From: Oceanomicrobium pacificus
GTDB lineage: Bacteria; Pseudomonadota; Alphaproteobacteria; Rhodobacterales; Rhodobacteraceae
Length of the DNA: 64,000 bases
NCBI RefSeq assembly: GCF_009833495.1
Contig: NZ_WUWG01000001.1
Coordinates: 744,001 to 808,000 of the forward strand
Reading direction: 5' to 3'
The position numbers and the translations under genes were made by a program. This document shows, one piece after another, positions 36,920 through 44,927 of this stretch (the first letter of the stretch is position 1; the number at the start of each line of letters is the position of its first letter). Under the pieces are notes generated by a model that worked only from the letters and a program-made list of their open reading frames with translations, did not search any database and had not been told where the DNA came from.

Positions 36920-36976
36920 ATGTGCGACGTGATGCACACCGCCAAGGGACGCGGCCCGCGCCGCCGCCGGGCCTGA
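36920..36976 (+). CDS. Putative 18-residue Arg-rich leader peptide
   Basis: A short ORF reading MCDVMHTAKGRGPRRRRA, with AAGGA 9 bp upstream. It ends one base before the ATG of the acetyltransferase gene, which itself has no visible ribosome-binding site. This arrangement suggests the acetyltransferase is translated by reinitiation after the leader. The C-terminal RGPRRRRA run could slow or stall ribosomes when Arg-tRNA is short. Its reality rests on position, ribosome-binding site and coupling only. Confidence 0.5.
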   Translation: MCDVMHTAKGRGPRRRRA

Positions 36977-36977
36977 C

Positions 36978-37727
36978 ATGGCACCGACGCCCCAAGAACT
37001 GTATCGCGCCGTGGACCGGACCTGGGCGCCGGCTGACGTGATCACCGAAGGCCCCTGGACGATCCGGCGCGGCGAAGGCGGCGGCAAACGTGTTTCCGCC
37101 GCGACGCTGAACCGCCGCGATATCGATGACCTGAGCCGCGCGATCGAACAGGCCGAAGAGGCCATGTCCGGCATCGGTCAGGAACCGCTCTTCATGATCC
37201 GCGACGGCGATGCGCTGCTGGACGCGCGGCTGGGCGCGATCGGCTATCGCATCGTCGATCCGGTCACGCTTTTCGTGGCCAGTGCCGACCGGCTGTCGCG
37301 GATGGACCATCCCGATCACAGCGTGATCCGCTGCGACGCGCCTTTGGCGATCCAGCGCGATATCTGGGCCGCGGGCGGTGTCGGGCCGGAACGGATCGCC
37401 GCGATGGAGCGGGTGACCGCGCCGAAAACCTTCCTGCTGGCGCGGTGCGACAACCAGCCCGCCGCCTGCGCCTTCATCGCTGCCGATGGCGACGTGACCA
37501 TGCTTCACGCGATGGAGGTCGCGCCGCGGTTCCGCCGCCGCGGGCTGGGGCGTCTGGTGACCGCCGCCGCAGCAGAATGGGCGATGGAGCAGGGATCGGG
37601 CTGGCTCAGCCTGCTGGCAACACGCGCCAACACCGCCGCCAACGGGCTCTACCGGGCGATGGGGATGGAAGCGGCGGCCCAGTACCACTATCGTCAGCGC
37701 CAGACGCAACCGCCCCGGGACCGATGA
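36978..37727 (+). CDS. GNAT family N-acetyltransferase
   Basis: A 249-residue acetyltransferase. The acetyl-CoA loop is MEVAPRFRRRGLGRLVTAAA, followed by LLATRANTAANGLYRAMGM typical of the family C-terminus. The N-terminal 150 residues form a second, degenerate GNAT-like half. The substrate is unknown. The start codon lies one base after the leader ORF stop and lacks its own ribosome-binding site. The stop overlaps the next gene as ATGA, so three genes (GNAT, AhpD-like, OmpA) are chained. Confidence 0.85.
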   Translation: MAPTPQELYRAVDRTWAPADVITEGPWTIRRGEGGGKRVSAATLNRRDIDDLSRAIEQAEEAMSGIGQEPLFMIRDGDALLDARLGAIGYRIVDPVTLFVASADRLSRMDHPDHSVIRCDAPLAIQRDIWAAGGVGPERIAAMERVTAPKTFLLARCDNQPAACAFIAADGDVTMLHAMEVAPRFRRRGLGRLVTAAAAEWAMEQGSGWLSLLATRANTAANGLYRAMGMEAAAQYHYRQRQTQPPRDR

Positions 37728-38299
37728 CCGACCGCCTGACGACCGCCCTAGATCTGCCGCCGCTCGACCCGCTTCCGCCGGAGACGCAGGCCTATTTCGA
37801 CCTCTGCGCCGAGAAACTGGGGCTGGTGCCGAACGTGCTGCGCGCCTATGCGCATGACATCGCGCAACTGGACGGGTTCACCGCGCTCTACAATGCGCTG
37901 ATGCTGGGCGACAGCCCGCTCAGCAAACTGGAACGCGAGATGATCGCGGTCGTCGTTTCGGCGGAGAACCACTGCCATTACTGCCTTGTGGCCCATGGTG
38001 CGGCGGTGCGGGGCCTGTCGGGCGACCCGGTTCTTGGCGAGACACTGGCCACCAACTACCGGATGGCCGACCTGAACACTCGCCAGAAGGCGATGCTCGA
38101 TTTCGCGGTGCTGGTGACCCGCGCCTCGGCCACGATCGAGGAAGCGGATCGCGCGCGCCTGCGCGAGGCCGGCCTGTCCGACCGGGAGATCTGGGACGTG
38201 GCCAATGTGGCGGGCTTCTTCAACATGTCGAACCGCGTTGCCTCTGCAACCGCCATGCGCCCGAACCGCGACTATCACGCCGAGGCACGGACCACGTGA
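37724..38299 (+). CDS. AhpD-like peroxidase-related protein (carboxymuconolactone decarboxylase fold)
   Basis: A 191-residue all-helical protein. The redox motif is VSAENHCHYCLVAHGAAV, the E-x(n)-CxxC-x3-H pattern of alkylhydroperoxidase AhpD. LDFAVLVTRASATIEEAD and WDVANVAGFFNMSNRVA place it in the 'uncharacterised peroxidase-related' subfamily. It may reduce peroxides with a thiol partner. It overlaps the genes on both sides by 4 bases, indicating tight translational coupling. Confidence 0.88.
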   Translation: MTDRLTTALDLPPLDPLPPETQAYFDLCAEKLGLVPNVLRAYAHDIAQLDGFTALYNALMLGDSPLSKLEREMIAVVVSAENHCHYCLVAHGAAVRGLSGDPVLGETLATNYRMADLNTRQKAMLDFAVLVTRASATIEEADRARLREAGLSDREIWDVANVAGFFNMSNRVASATAMRPNRDYHAEARTT

Positions 38300-39246
38300 C
38301 GCGCCATCGCGCGGCACTGGCGCGGGGGCTGGCGGGTCTGGCCGCCGCCCTGACCTGCGGGCTTCTTGCAGCTGTCGGTCCGGTCCGGGCTCAGGATTTT
38401 CGGCCCGTGGAAGGGTCAGTCCAGACATGGTCCCATGACAGCGGGCTCGACAGCTACGCGCTCGCTACCGGCCCGTTCGAGGCCGGCACGCTTCCGCGGG
38501 AACGGGTCGAGGGCCAGACCCTGCGCCGCATCTGGCGCCGAGAGGGCGGCGACGGATCCACGCTCTCGGCGCTGCAATATGCCCGGCACGAGGCCCGGGT
38601 GCTCGGCTACGAGATCCTTTTCGAATGTGACACGGAAAATTGCGGCGGATTCGATTTCCGTTTCGCACTCGACGTGGAATCGCCGCCGCGGTTCGAGAGC
38701 GACATATCCGATTTCCGCTACCTGAGCGCGAAGCGTCCCTTTGCGGGCGGCACATCCTATCTGGAAGTGGTCATCAGCCGCTCTCCCCGCGGGATTTACA
38801 CGCAGGCGACCGAGATCCGACCGCAGGCCGTGCAAACCCTGCCGCTTGCCGACACGGCCCCGGCGGAGGTCGAAACACCGACGCTCGACCAGCAGCTGGC
38901 GCGCGACGGATTTGCCGTGCTCGAAGGGCTGGCATTCATCGCCGGAGAAGCGCTGCGCTTCGATGATCCGGAGGACCGGCTCGGCGCGGTGGCCGCGTGG
39001 CTCGAAGCCAATCCCGATGCGCGGCTCCTGCTGGTCGGTCATTCCGACAATCAGGGCGGGCTGGAGCAGAATATCGCCTTGTCGCGCGCCCGGGCCGAGG
39101 CCGTGCGGCGCGCCCTGATCGAGGATCACGGGATCGATGGCGCGCGGCTCGACGCGCAAGGGGCAGGATTCCTGTCGCCGGTGGCCAGCAATGCAACGGA
39201 CGCGGGCCGCGCCCGCAACCGGCGTGTGGAGATCGTCGTCAGATAG
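38296..39246 (+). CDS. OmpA family protein with N-terminal DUF4892-like domain
   Basis: A 316-residue exported protein; the signal peptide spans about residues 1-32 (LAAALTCGLLAAVGPVRA-QD). The first domain (about 40-180), with LGYEILFECDTENCGGFDFRF, resembles DUF4892 of pseudomonads. The C-terminal OmpA peptidoglycan-binding domain reads LLLVGHSDNQGGLEQNIALSRARAEAVRRAL and ends NRRVEIVVR. It would tether the outer membrane or a periplasmic complex to the cell wall. It starts with GTG overlapping the previous stop. Its 3' end overlaps the convergent LysR gene by 8 bp. Confidence 0.85.
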   Translation: MTRHRAALARGLAGLAAALTCGLLAAVGPVRAQDFRPVEGSVQTWSHDSGLDSYALATGPFEAGTLPRERVEGQTLRRIWRREGGDGSTLSALQYARHEARVLGYEILFECDTENCGGFDFRFALDVESPPRFESDISDFRYLSAKRPFAGGTSYLEVVISRSPRGIYTQATEIRPQAVQTLPLADTAPAEVETPTLDQQLARDGFAVLEGLAFIAGEALRFDDPEDRLGAVAAWLEANPDARLLLVGHSDNQGGLEQNIALSRARAEAVRRALIEDHGIDGARLDAQGAGFLSPVASNATDAGRARNRRVEIVVR

Positions 39247-40156
39247 GCATGAACCAGTCGCAGGGCGTCCGGCCTTTGAACGCCGCGGCCAGATGGTCGA
39301 TGAAGACCCGCAGCTTCGGTTGCACAAACTGGCCCGCCGGATAGACCGCATAGATGCTGATCAGCGGGTTGGCGAGGTCGGGCAGAACCTGCACGAGCTT
39401 GCCGGTCTGCAGCGCATCGCCAAGGATGAAACTCGGCTGCATGGCGATGCCGAGGCCCGCCTCGGCCGCGATCCGCAGCGCCGTGCCGTTGTTCGCGGTG
39501 AGCGGACCGCCGACCCGGACCTGCCGTTCCTCGCCTGTGGGCGAGGTCAGGCGCCAGAAATTGCCGGTCGACATGTTGGAATAGTGCAGCAGCGTATGCG
39601 AGGCGAGGTCCTCGATCCGTTCCGGCGCACCGTGCTTTTCAATGTAGGAGGGCGCCGCGACGAGCAGGCCGCCCGCCTCACCGAGCTTGCGGGCGCGCAG
39701 GCTGCTGTCGGGCAGGCTGCCGATCCGGATCGCGAGGTCAAACCCCTCGTCCACCAGATCGACGAACTTGTCGCTCAGCTCCATGTTGATCTTCATTTCC
39801 GGATGGTCGAGCAGGAACTGCCCGACAAGCGGCGCGATGTGGCTGGTGCCGAAGGACACCGGTGCCGAGAGACGGAGCGTCCCGCGCGGCGCTTCCTGCA
39901 GGGCGGTGACGACATCGTCGGCCTCCTGCGCGTGGTTGAGGACGCTCATCGCACGGTCATAATAGATGAGGCCGATCTCCGTCGGGCTGACGCGGCGCGT
40001 GGTCCGGTTGAGAAGCCGCGCGCCGAGCCGGTCCTCCAGCGAAGCGACATGTTTGGATACGGCGCTCTTCGACATGCCGAGCCGCCGCGCGGCCTCGGTG
40101 AAGCCGCCCTGATCCACCACGGAAACGAAGGCTTCCATCTCGCTCAAACGGTCCAT
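39239..40156 (-). CDS. LysR family transcriptional regulator
   Basis: A 305-residue regulator. The helix-turn-helix GGFTEAARRLGMSKSAVSKHVASLEDRLGARLLNRTTRRV lies at about 17-57. An effector domain of the CrgA/YafC-like group follows (LRLSAPVSFGTSHIAPLVGQFLLDHPEMKI). The target genes are not evident: the divergent neighbour is a tiny membrane protein. Convergent overlap with the OmpA gene is 8 bp, with no terminator visible. Confidence 0.92.
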   Translation of the reverse strand: MDRLSEMEAFVSVVDQGGFTEAARRLGMSKSAVSKHVASLEDRLGARLLNRTTRRVSPTEIGLIYYDRAMSVLNHAQEADDVVTALQEAPRGTLRLSAPVSFGTSHIAPLVGQFLLDHPEMKINMELSDKFVDLVDEGFDLAIRIGSLPDSSLRARKLGEAGGLLVAAPSYIEKHGAPERIEDLASHTLLHYSNMSTGNFWRLTSPTGEERQVRVGGPLTANNGTALRIAAEAGLGIAMQPSFILGDALQTGKLVQVLPDLANPLISIYAVYPAGQFVQPKLRVFIDHLAAAFKGRTPCDWFMPI

Positions 40157-40294
40157 GCTTAGCCTTTCGTTTCCATCATGGCGTCAACATGGTTTCGAGC
40201 GGCCTATTGTCAACCGACGACAACCGTCGCGGAAGATGAAATCTTGGTGAATTTTTTCTTGCCAGAGGGCGGCGGTGCGACTCATGCTGCCTGC

Positions 40295-40540
40295 ATGTGC
40301 CGTTTCGTGACCATTGCCTATCTCGTGATTTCCGCTGTTGCGGTGGCCCTGATCTTCATTGATCCGGGCGATGATCCGCTGTCGGCCATCTTTGCCGTGA
40401 CCGTGGCCATGCCCTGGACAATCCTTCTGTCCGATGTGCTCGGCGACAATGTGATCGTCAACACGGCGGCGATCGGCGGCTGCATCCTGCTGAACGCGCT
40501 CATCCTCTTCGGCGTGTGCAACTTCTTCCGCCGGAGCTGA
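40295..40540 (+). CDS. Small two-helix membrane protein
   Basis: An 81-residue hypothetical protein with two hydrophobic segments, FVTIAYLVISAVAVALIFI and TAAIGGCILLNALILFGVC, joined by an acidic/Pro turn. It resembles small conserved membrane proteins of unknown role in proteobacteria. The start MCRFVT lacks a good ribosome-binding site; the open frame continues 39 codons upstream, so the N-terminus is uncertain. Confidence 0.5.
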   Translation: MCRFVTIAYLVISAVAVALIFIDPGDDPLSAIFAVTVAMPWTILLSDVLGDNVIVNTAAIGGCILLNALILFGVCNFFRRS

Positions 40541-40579
40541 TCCCCGGCGGTTCCCGTCACCTGACGCCCTGCGACCGGC

Positions 40580-41149
40580 TCAACCGTTGCAATAGTTGAG
40601 CTGGGTTCCGTACATCACCGCCCGATCCTGCACGCTGCGCGCCACGTTGATCAGCCAGCGCTGGTTGCGATAGCTGCCGCGGGCATAGCCTGCGTGACCC
40701 TGGTGATATGCAAGATACTGATTATAGGCATCATTCTTGGCGATGCCGTTCTTTTCCCAGCTCTTGTGCATATACCAGCCGATGAAGTCGGAGGAATCGG
40801 AAAAGTCGGTCCGTTTCGCGCGCCGCTTGCCGGTATCGTCCTGATACCAGTCCCACGTCCCGTCGATGGCCTGCGAGAAGCCATAGGCCGTGGACCGCCG
40901 CCCGTTGGGAATGAACCCGAGCACATATTTGCGCGGCGTGCGCGCATCATGCACATATTTCGATTCCTGATAGAGGGTCGCCATCTGGACCTCGACCGGC
41001 ACGCCCCATTTGCGTTCCGTCCGGGTCATAGCCTTGTGCCAGCCAGGTCGCTCGTCCTTGATGGCACATGCATTGTCCAGATTGCTCGGTGGACCGGATG
41101 CGCCACAGGATGCGAGGGCAAGCACCAGAAGGATTGCCATGCGTCGCAT
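40580..41149 (-). CDS. Lytic transglycosylase (SLT domain) lipoprotein
   Basis: A 189-residue predicted lipoprotein: the lipobox LASC ends at Cys15. The SLT-type lysozyme-like domain has catalytic Glu62 in MATLYQESKYVHDA, followed by GRRSTAYGFSQAIDGTWDWYQ. It would cleave peptidoglycan with 1,6-anhydro product formation. It is a single gene, with an inverted repeat TGCCTCA/TGAGGCA (41156-41192) just upstream that could hold its promoter or operator. Confidence 0.85.
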   Translation of the reverse strand: MRRMAILLVLALASCGASGPPSNLDNACAIKDERPGWHKAMTRTERKWGVPVEVQMATLYQESKYVHDARTPRKYVLGFIPNGRRSTAYGFSQAIDGTWDWYQDDTGKRRAKRTDFSDSSDFIGWYMHKSWEKNGIAKNDAYNQYLAYHQGHAGYARGSYRNQRWLINVARSVQDRAVMYGTQLNYCNG

Positions 41150-41228
41150 GTCATCTGCCTCAATTATTGCTCGATGTTCTTTTTATGAGGCAATTGTGCG
41201 GAAAAGCGGCTGACGAATCAAGCCTGTG

Positions 41229-42113
41229 TCAGATCAACAGTCCGAGTATGAGCGGCAGGGCCACAATCGACATGAGCGTGGAGACGACGACAAGGCTCGC
41301 CACATCCCGTGATCCGGCCCCGTATTTCGCCGCCAGCATGTAGGAGGTGACCGCCACCGGCGTCGACATTTGCAAGACCAGCGCGCCGAAAGCGAGGTCC
41401 GGCAGATCGAACCAGCGCCCGACAAACACGGCGGCCGAGAAACAGAGCAGCAGCTTCAGGGGCGCGATCAGAAGCGCAAGCCCCGAGGCGCGCATCTCCA
41501 TCCGCGCCAGCGCCACCCCGAGCGTCACCAGCATCAGCGGAATGCCCATCTGCCCGATCAGGTCGAGCGCGTTCATTGACCATGTCGGCAGGCCCGTGCC
41601 GGTGAACATGAAGCCCAGCCCGAGCACGGTGGTCCAGACCATCGGTTCACGCAGCGCCGGCCGGATCGATCCGCCGCCCGACACGATCCAGACGCCGATG
41701 GTGAAGGAATAGATCGCCATGAGCGCGAAGATCACCACCGCATAGTCGAGCCCTGCCGGCCCGAAGGCAAAAAGCGCCAGCGGCAGGCCGATATTGCCGG
41801 TATTGCCGAAAATGACAGGCGGCAGGAATGTCGGAATGTCGAGCCGCGCCAGCCGGACAAGCAGAAGCGCCCCCACCGTCACCAGCCCGTAGCCCGCGAT
41901 AGTGGCATAGATCGTGGCTTGCAGAGCGGCAGGGTCGATCTCGGTCCGGATGAGCGCGGTCAGGATCAGGCAGGGCACCGCCACGGTCATCGAGAGCCGG
42001 GTGACGAAGGCCACATCATAGTCCCAGCCGAGCTTCACCCAGCCCACGCCAAGGCCCGCCAGCACCAGCACGGGGGCCACGATTTCAAGGACCTGAAGAA
42101 AGAGTGCCAGCAT
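41229..42113 (-). CDS. AEC family transporter (auxin efflux carrier type)
   Basis: A 294-residue inner-membrane transporter with about ten helices in two inverted halves, including PPVIFGNTGNIGLPLALFAFG and LQMSTPVAVTSYMLAAKYGAGSRDVASLVVVSTLMS. Bacterial members move dicarboxylates such as malonate or malate, but the substrate here is unknown. The ATG at 42111-42113 is chosen over a longer frame that runs through the hspQ promoter. It is divergent from hspQ. Confidence 0.88.
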   Translation of the reverse strand: MLALFLQVLEIVAPVLVLAGLGVGWVKLGWDYDVAFVTRLSMTVAVPCLILTALIRTEIDPAALQATIYATIAGYGLVTVGALLLVRLARLDIPTFLPPVIFGNTGNIGLPLALFAFGPAGLDYAVVIFALMAIYSFTIGVWIVSGGGSIRPALREPMVWTTVLGLGFMFTGTGLPTWSMNALDLIGQMGIPLMLVTLGVALARMEMRASGLALLIAPLKLLLCFSAAVFVGRWFDLPDLAFGALVLQMSTPVAVTSYMLAAKYGAGSRDVASLVVVSTLMSIVALPLILGLLI

Positions 42114-42136
42114 GCGTCCGCCCTGTTCGCCACCCG

Positions 42137-42165
42137 TTGGAATCCCGCGTTGTGGACAATATGTC
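42137..42165 (+). promoter_or_regulatory. Candidate hspQ promoter
   Basis: TTGGAA (42137-42142) and TATGTC (42160-42165) are 17 bp apart, about 50 bp before the hspQ start. This looks like a housekeeping sigma promoter; I do not see a clear heat-shock (CTTGAA/CCCCAT-type) promoter. TTGTGGACAA inside the spacer resembles a single DnaA box. Confidence 0.45.
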
Positions 42166-42213
42166 AACCAGCGGATAAGTAGGCAGGTCGAAGAAGGAAG
42201 GTCCTGAATAGAA

Positions 42214-42540
42214 ATGCTGAAAACACGGGCAAAATTCAGAATCGGTGACGTGGTCAAGCACCGCGTGCACCCGTTCCGTGGCGTCATCTTCGACGTGGAC
42301 CCGGAGTTCAACAACACCGAGGAATGGTGGGAGTCGATCCCCGAGGAAATCCGCCCGCACAAGGACCAGCCCTTCTACCACCTGCTCGCGGAGAACGAGA
42401 CGAGCTACTACATCGCCTATGTGTCGGAGCAGAACCTGCTGCCCGACCCGTCGGGCGAGCCGGTGGAACATCCCGAGGTCGAAGAACTGTTCGGGGAGAT
42501 GGCCGGCGGCCACTACAATTCGTCGACCCTTTACCACTGA
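42214..42540 (+). CDS. hspQ: Heat shock protein HspQ
   Basis: A 108-residue small cytoplasmic protein of the HspQ/YccV family, which in E. coli binds hemimethylated DNA and acts as a specificity factor for Lon. Family stretches FRIGDVVKHRVHPFRGVIFDVDPEFNN and QPFYHLLAENETSYYIAYVSEQNLLPD are complete. AAGGAAGG lies upstream. It stands alone, divergent from the AEC transporter. Confidence 0.95.
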   Translation: MLKTRAKFRIGDVVKHRVHPFRGVIFDVDPEFNNTEEWWESIPEEIRPHKDQPFYHLLAENETSYYIAYVSEQNLLPDPSGEPVEHPEVEELFGEMAGGHYNSSTLYH

Positions 42541-42577
42541 CCTGCAACTGGCCAGTCTGGACGGGCGGTGATGCCTG

Positions 42578-43039
42578 TCAGAGCGGCTTGCGGAAGAACA
42601 CCCTGTCGAATCCTTCATCCTCGCGCCGGGCGATGGCCGTGTAGCCGAGGCGGGCATAGAGCGCGCGGTTCTCTGTCATTCGTGCATGCGTGTAGAGCGT
42701 GACGGCCGGACAGCCCGCGTCCCGCGCGGCCGTTTCGCAAGCGGCGATCATCTGCCGCCCACGCCCCTGACCACGGGCGTCGGGATGCACGGCCACATTT
42801 TCAAGCAGCATGTCTCCATCAGGCTGGACATGCCAGGTGATGAAGCCGAGCGGCCGCCCGTCCGGTCCGTCCAGCACGCGCAGCTCGCCCGCCGCCACCT
42901 GCGCGGCATAGTCGATATCGAGCGGCTTGGGGCGTTGGCCGATCCGCGCCACATAGGGCGTGTAGGCGGCCTCGGCTATGGCCAGAACGGCCGCCAGATC
43001 AGCCGGTCCCGCCACCCGCAATTCAGCCGCGCCCGCCAT
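42578..43039 (-). CDS. GNAT family N-acetyltransferase
   Basis: A 153-residue acetyltransferase. The acetyl-CoA-binding loop is ENVAVHPDARGQGRGRQMIAACE, and RALYARLGYTAIARREDEGFDRVFFRKPL ends the fold. Its start (ATG 43037-43039) overlaps the ggt stop by one base (TGATG), so it is translated behind gamma-glutamyltransferase. The substrate is unknown. Confidence 0.9.
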   Translation of the reverse strand: MAGAAELRVAGPADLAAVLAIAEAAYTPYVARIGQRPKPLDIDYAAQVAAGELRVLDGPDGRPLGFITWHVQPDGDMLLENVAVHPDARGQGRGRQMIAACETAARDAGCPAVTLYTHARMTENRALYARLGYTAIARREDEGFDRVFFRKPL

Positions 43040-44622
43040 CAGTAGCCCAGCGCGCAACCGTCCTTGCGCGGGTCGGAGGCGCCGCTGAGCAGGCCGGTAT
43101 CGGGATCGATCCAGATCGCCTGCGCGCCGCCGAGCGCCACCTCGGGAATGGTCACCGAGTGGCCCATGGCTTCCAACTGTTCGCGCACGCTCTCGGGATA
43201 GCCGCGCTCGACCTCCATCGACCCGTCGCGGTTGAAGCTGCGCGGCGCATCGACCGCTTCCTGCAATTCCATACCGTAATCGACAAGGTTGGACAGAAGC
43301 CGGACATGCCCGTTCGGCTGGTAGGCCCCGCCCATCACGCCGAACGGCATCAGAAGCTTGCCTTCCTTGCGCAGCATCGCAGGGATGATCGTGTGCAGCG
43401 GCCGCTTGCCGCCGCCCGCCTCGTTCGGGTGGCCCTGCTCCAGCGTGAAGCCCGCGCCGCGGTTCTGGAAGCCGATGCCGAACCTCTCCGACGCGAGGCA
43501 GGAGCCGAAACTGTGGAAGATGGAATAGATGAGTGACACGGCCATCCGGTCCGCATCCACAACCGTCAGATAGACCGTATCCTTGTGCACCTGTTCGGAA
43601 AGCGCAGCCGGCGACCGCATGGCGCGTTCGGGGTCGATGAGCCCTGCCAAAGCCTTGGCTGTGTCTTCCGACAGCAGGTGATCGAGCCGCGCGCCCGGTG
43701 CGTCGGCCTCGGCCATGAACCGGTTGCGGGCGTCATAGGCGAGCTTCGCCGCCTCGGCTTCGATATGGGCGCGGCGGGCGCCAAGCGGCGGCAGCGACCC
43801 GATATCGAACTGCTTGAGGATATTTGCCATCAGGATCGCCGTCGCGCCCTGTCCGTTCGGCGGCAGTTCGACAAGTTCATAACCGCGATAGTCGCCGCTC
43901 ACCGGTTCCACATAGTCGCACGCCGTCGCCGCGAAATCGTCAAGCGTGTGGGTGCCGCCGAGCGCACGCAGCGAATTGACCATATCGTCGGCCACCTCGC
44001 CCTCATAGAAACCGGCGCGCCCGTCCATGGCGATCTTTTCCAGAACCTCGGCCTGTTTCGGGGCGCGGAAGAGCGTGCCGACCTTCGGCACCGCACCGTC
44101 CACCAGATAGAAATCCCGCGCCGCGCCCTTCAGGTCCGGCGCCGCCAGCGCCCAGTCGAACGCCGTCCGCGGGCCGACCGGCACGCCGGCGCGGGCATAG
44201 TGGATGGCGGGCGCCAGCGCCGTCTTCAGACCGAGCCGCCCCCAATCTGCCGAGAGCCGCACGAAAGCATCCACCGCGCCCGGCACGGTGACGGCATCGG
44301 CCGAAAAGGCCGGCATGGTCGTGTGGGCGGCGTCCCGCAGCCGTGCGGCGTCGAGCCCGGCCGGTGCGCGGCCCGACCCGTTCAGCCCGACGATCCGGTC
44401 CTCCCCCGCGGGCTGGACAAGTGCGAAAAGGTCGCCGCCGATCCCGGTCATCTGCGGTTCGCAAAAGCCCAGAAGCACCGCAGCCGCAATGGCCGCATCC
44501 ATGGCGTTGCCGCCCTGCTCCATCATCTGGACTGCGACCTTGGCCGCAAGAGGGTGGGAAGTGGCGCACATGCCGTTGGTGGACAGGACGACGGAACGTC
44601 CAGGGAGGTGGAAATCACGCAT
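43039..44622 (-). CDS. ggt: Gamma-glutamyltransferase family protein
   Basis: A 527-residue Ntn-hydrolase precursor. The N-terminal half carries GNAMDAAIAAAVLLGFCEPQMTGIGGD. The autoprocessing site and nucleophile Thr is expected at Thr349 in KDTVYLTVVDADRMAVSLIYSIFHSFGS, giving large and small subunits. GVMGGAYQPNGH is the usual oxyanion region. No signal peptide is visible, so this member is probably cytoplasmic. It may hydrolyse gamma-glutamyl compounds or another amide. The 583-bp gap upstream is unusually rich in structure. Confidence 0.9.
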   Translation of the reverse strand: MRDFHLPGRSVVLSTNGMCATSHPLAAKVAVQMMEQGGNAMDAAIAAAVLLGFCEPQMTGIGGDLFALVQPAGEDRIVGLNGSGRAPAGLDAARLRDAAHTTMPAFSADAVTVPGAVDAFVRLSADWGRLGLKTALAPAIHYARAGVPVGPRTAFDWALAAPDLKGAARDFYLVDGAVPKVGTLFRAPKQAEVLEKIAMDGRAGFYEGEVADDMVNSLRALGGTHTLDDFAATACDYVEPVSGDYRGYELVELPPNGQGATAILMANILKQFDIGSLPPLGARRAHIEAEAAKLAYDARNRFMAEADAPGARLDHLLSEDTAKALAGLIDPERAMRSPAALSEQVHKDTVYLTVVDADRMAVSLIYSIFHSFGSCLASERFGIGFQNRGAGFTLEQGHPNEAGGGKRPLHTIIPAMLRKEGKLLMPFGVMGGAYQPNGHVRLLSNLVDYGMELQEAVDAPRSFNRDGSMEVERGYPESVREQLEAMGHSVTIPEVALGGAQAIWIDPDTGLLSGASDPRKDGCALGY

Positions 44623-44739
44623 GGGTCGGGCATCCTTGAAAAATCGCGCTCACCGTATCGGCGCGGGCGGGCGATTTCCAGACGCGAAACACACCGAAGC
44701 GTCGGCGCAGTGAAGACCGGCAACAGGCGCTTATCGGCA

Positions 44740-44767
44740 GGGGGGTGTGGGGGAGGGGGTTGGGGGG
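44740..44767 (+). other. Strong G-quadruplex motif
   Basis: Four long G-tracts in the order G6-TGT-G5-A-G5-TT-G6. Loops are 3, 1 and 2 nt. This is among the strongest quadruplex-forming arrangements possible and lies in the gap between ggt and the DUF2794 gene. Confidence 0.8.
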
Positions 44768-44877
44768 TAATTCCGGCGTCGTGACGTTTAGGGTGGGGGC
44801 AAAAACGAAACGACGCCGGTGCAGAAAACTGCTTGGAAAGTTATTGCGTTCAATCAGGACCGAACCGCGCCGAAATT

Positions 44878-44927
44878 GTGGTCATTTTGTGGTCGCAGGT
44901 GAACGCAGCGTGAACCTGACAGTGTTC
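44878..44927 (+). repeat. Five helically phased GTGnnC repeats
   Basis: GTGGTC at 44878 and 44889, GTGAAC at 44899 and 44910, and GTGTTC at 44922. Start-to-start spacings are 11, 10, 11 and 12 bp, so all copies face the same side of the helix. This is the layout of direct-repeat operators for OmpR-type regulators. Confidence 0.5.

Noticed and set aside
42151-42160. TTGTGGACAA as a DnaA box
   Set aside because: A single imperfect copy inside a probable promoter spacer; no cluster, no AT-rich region.
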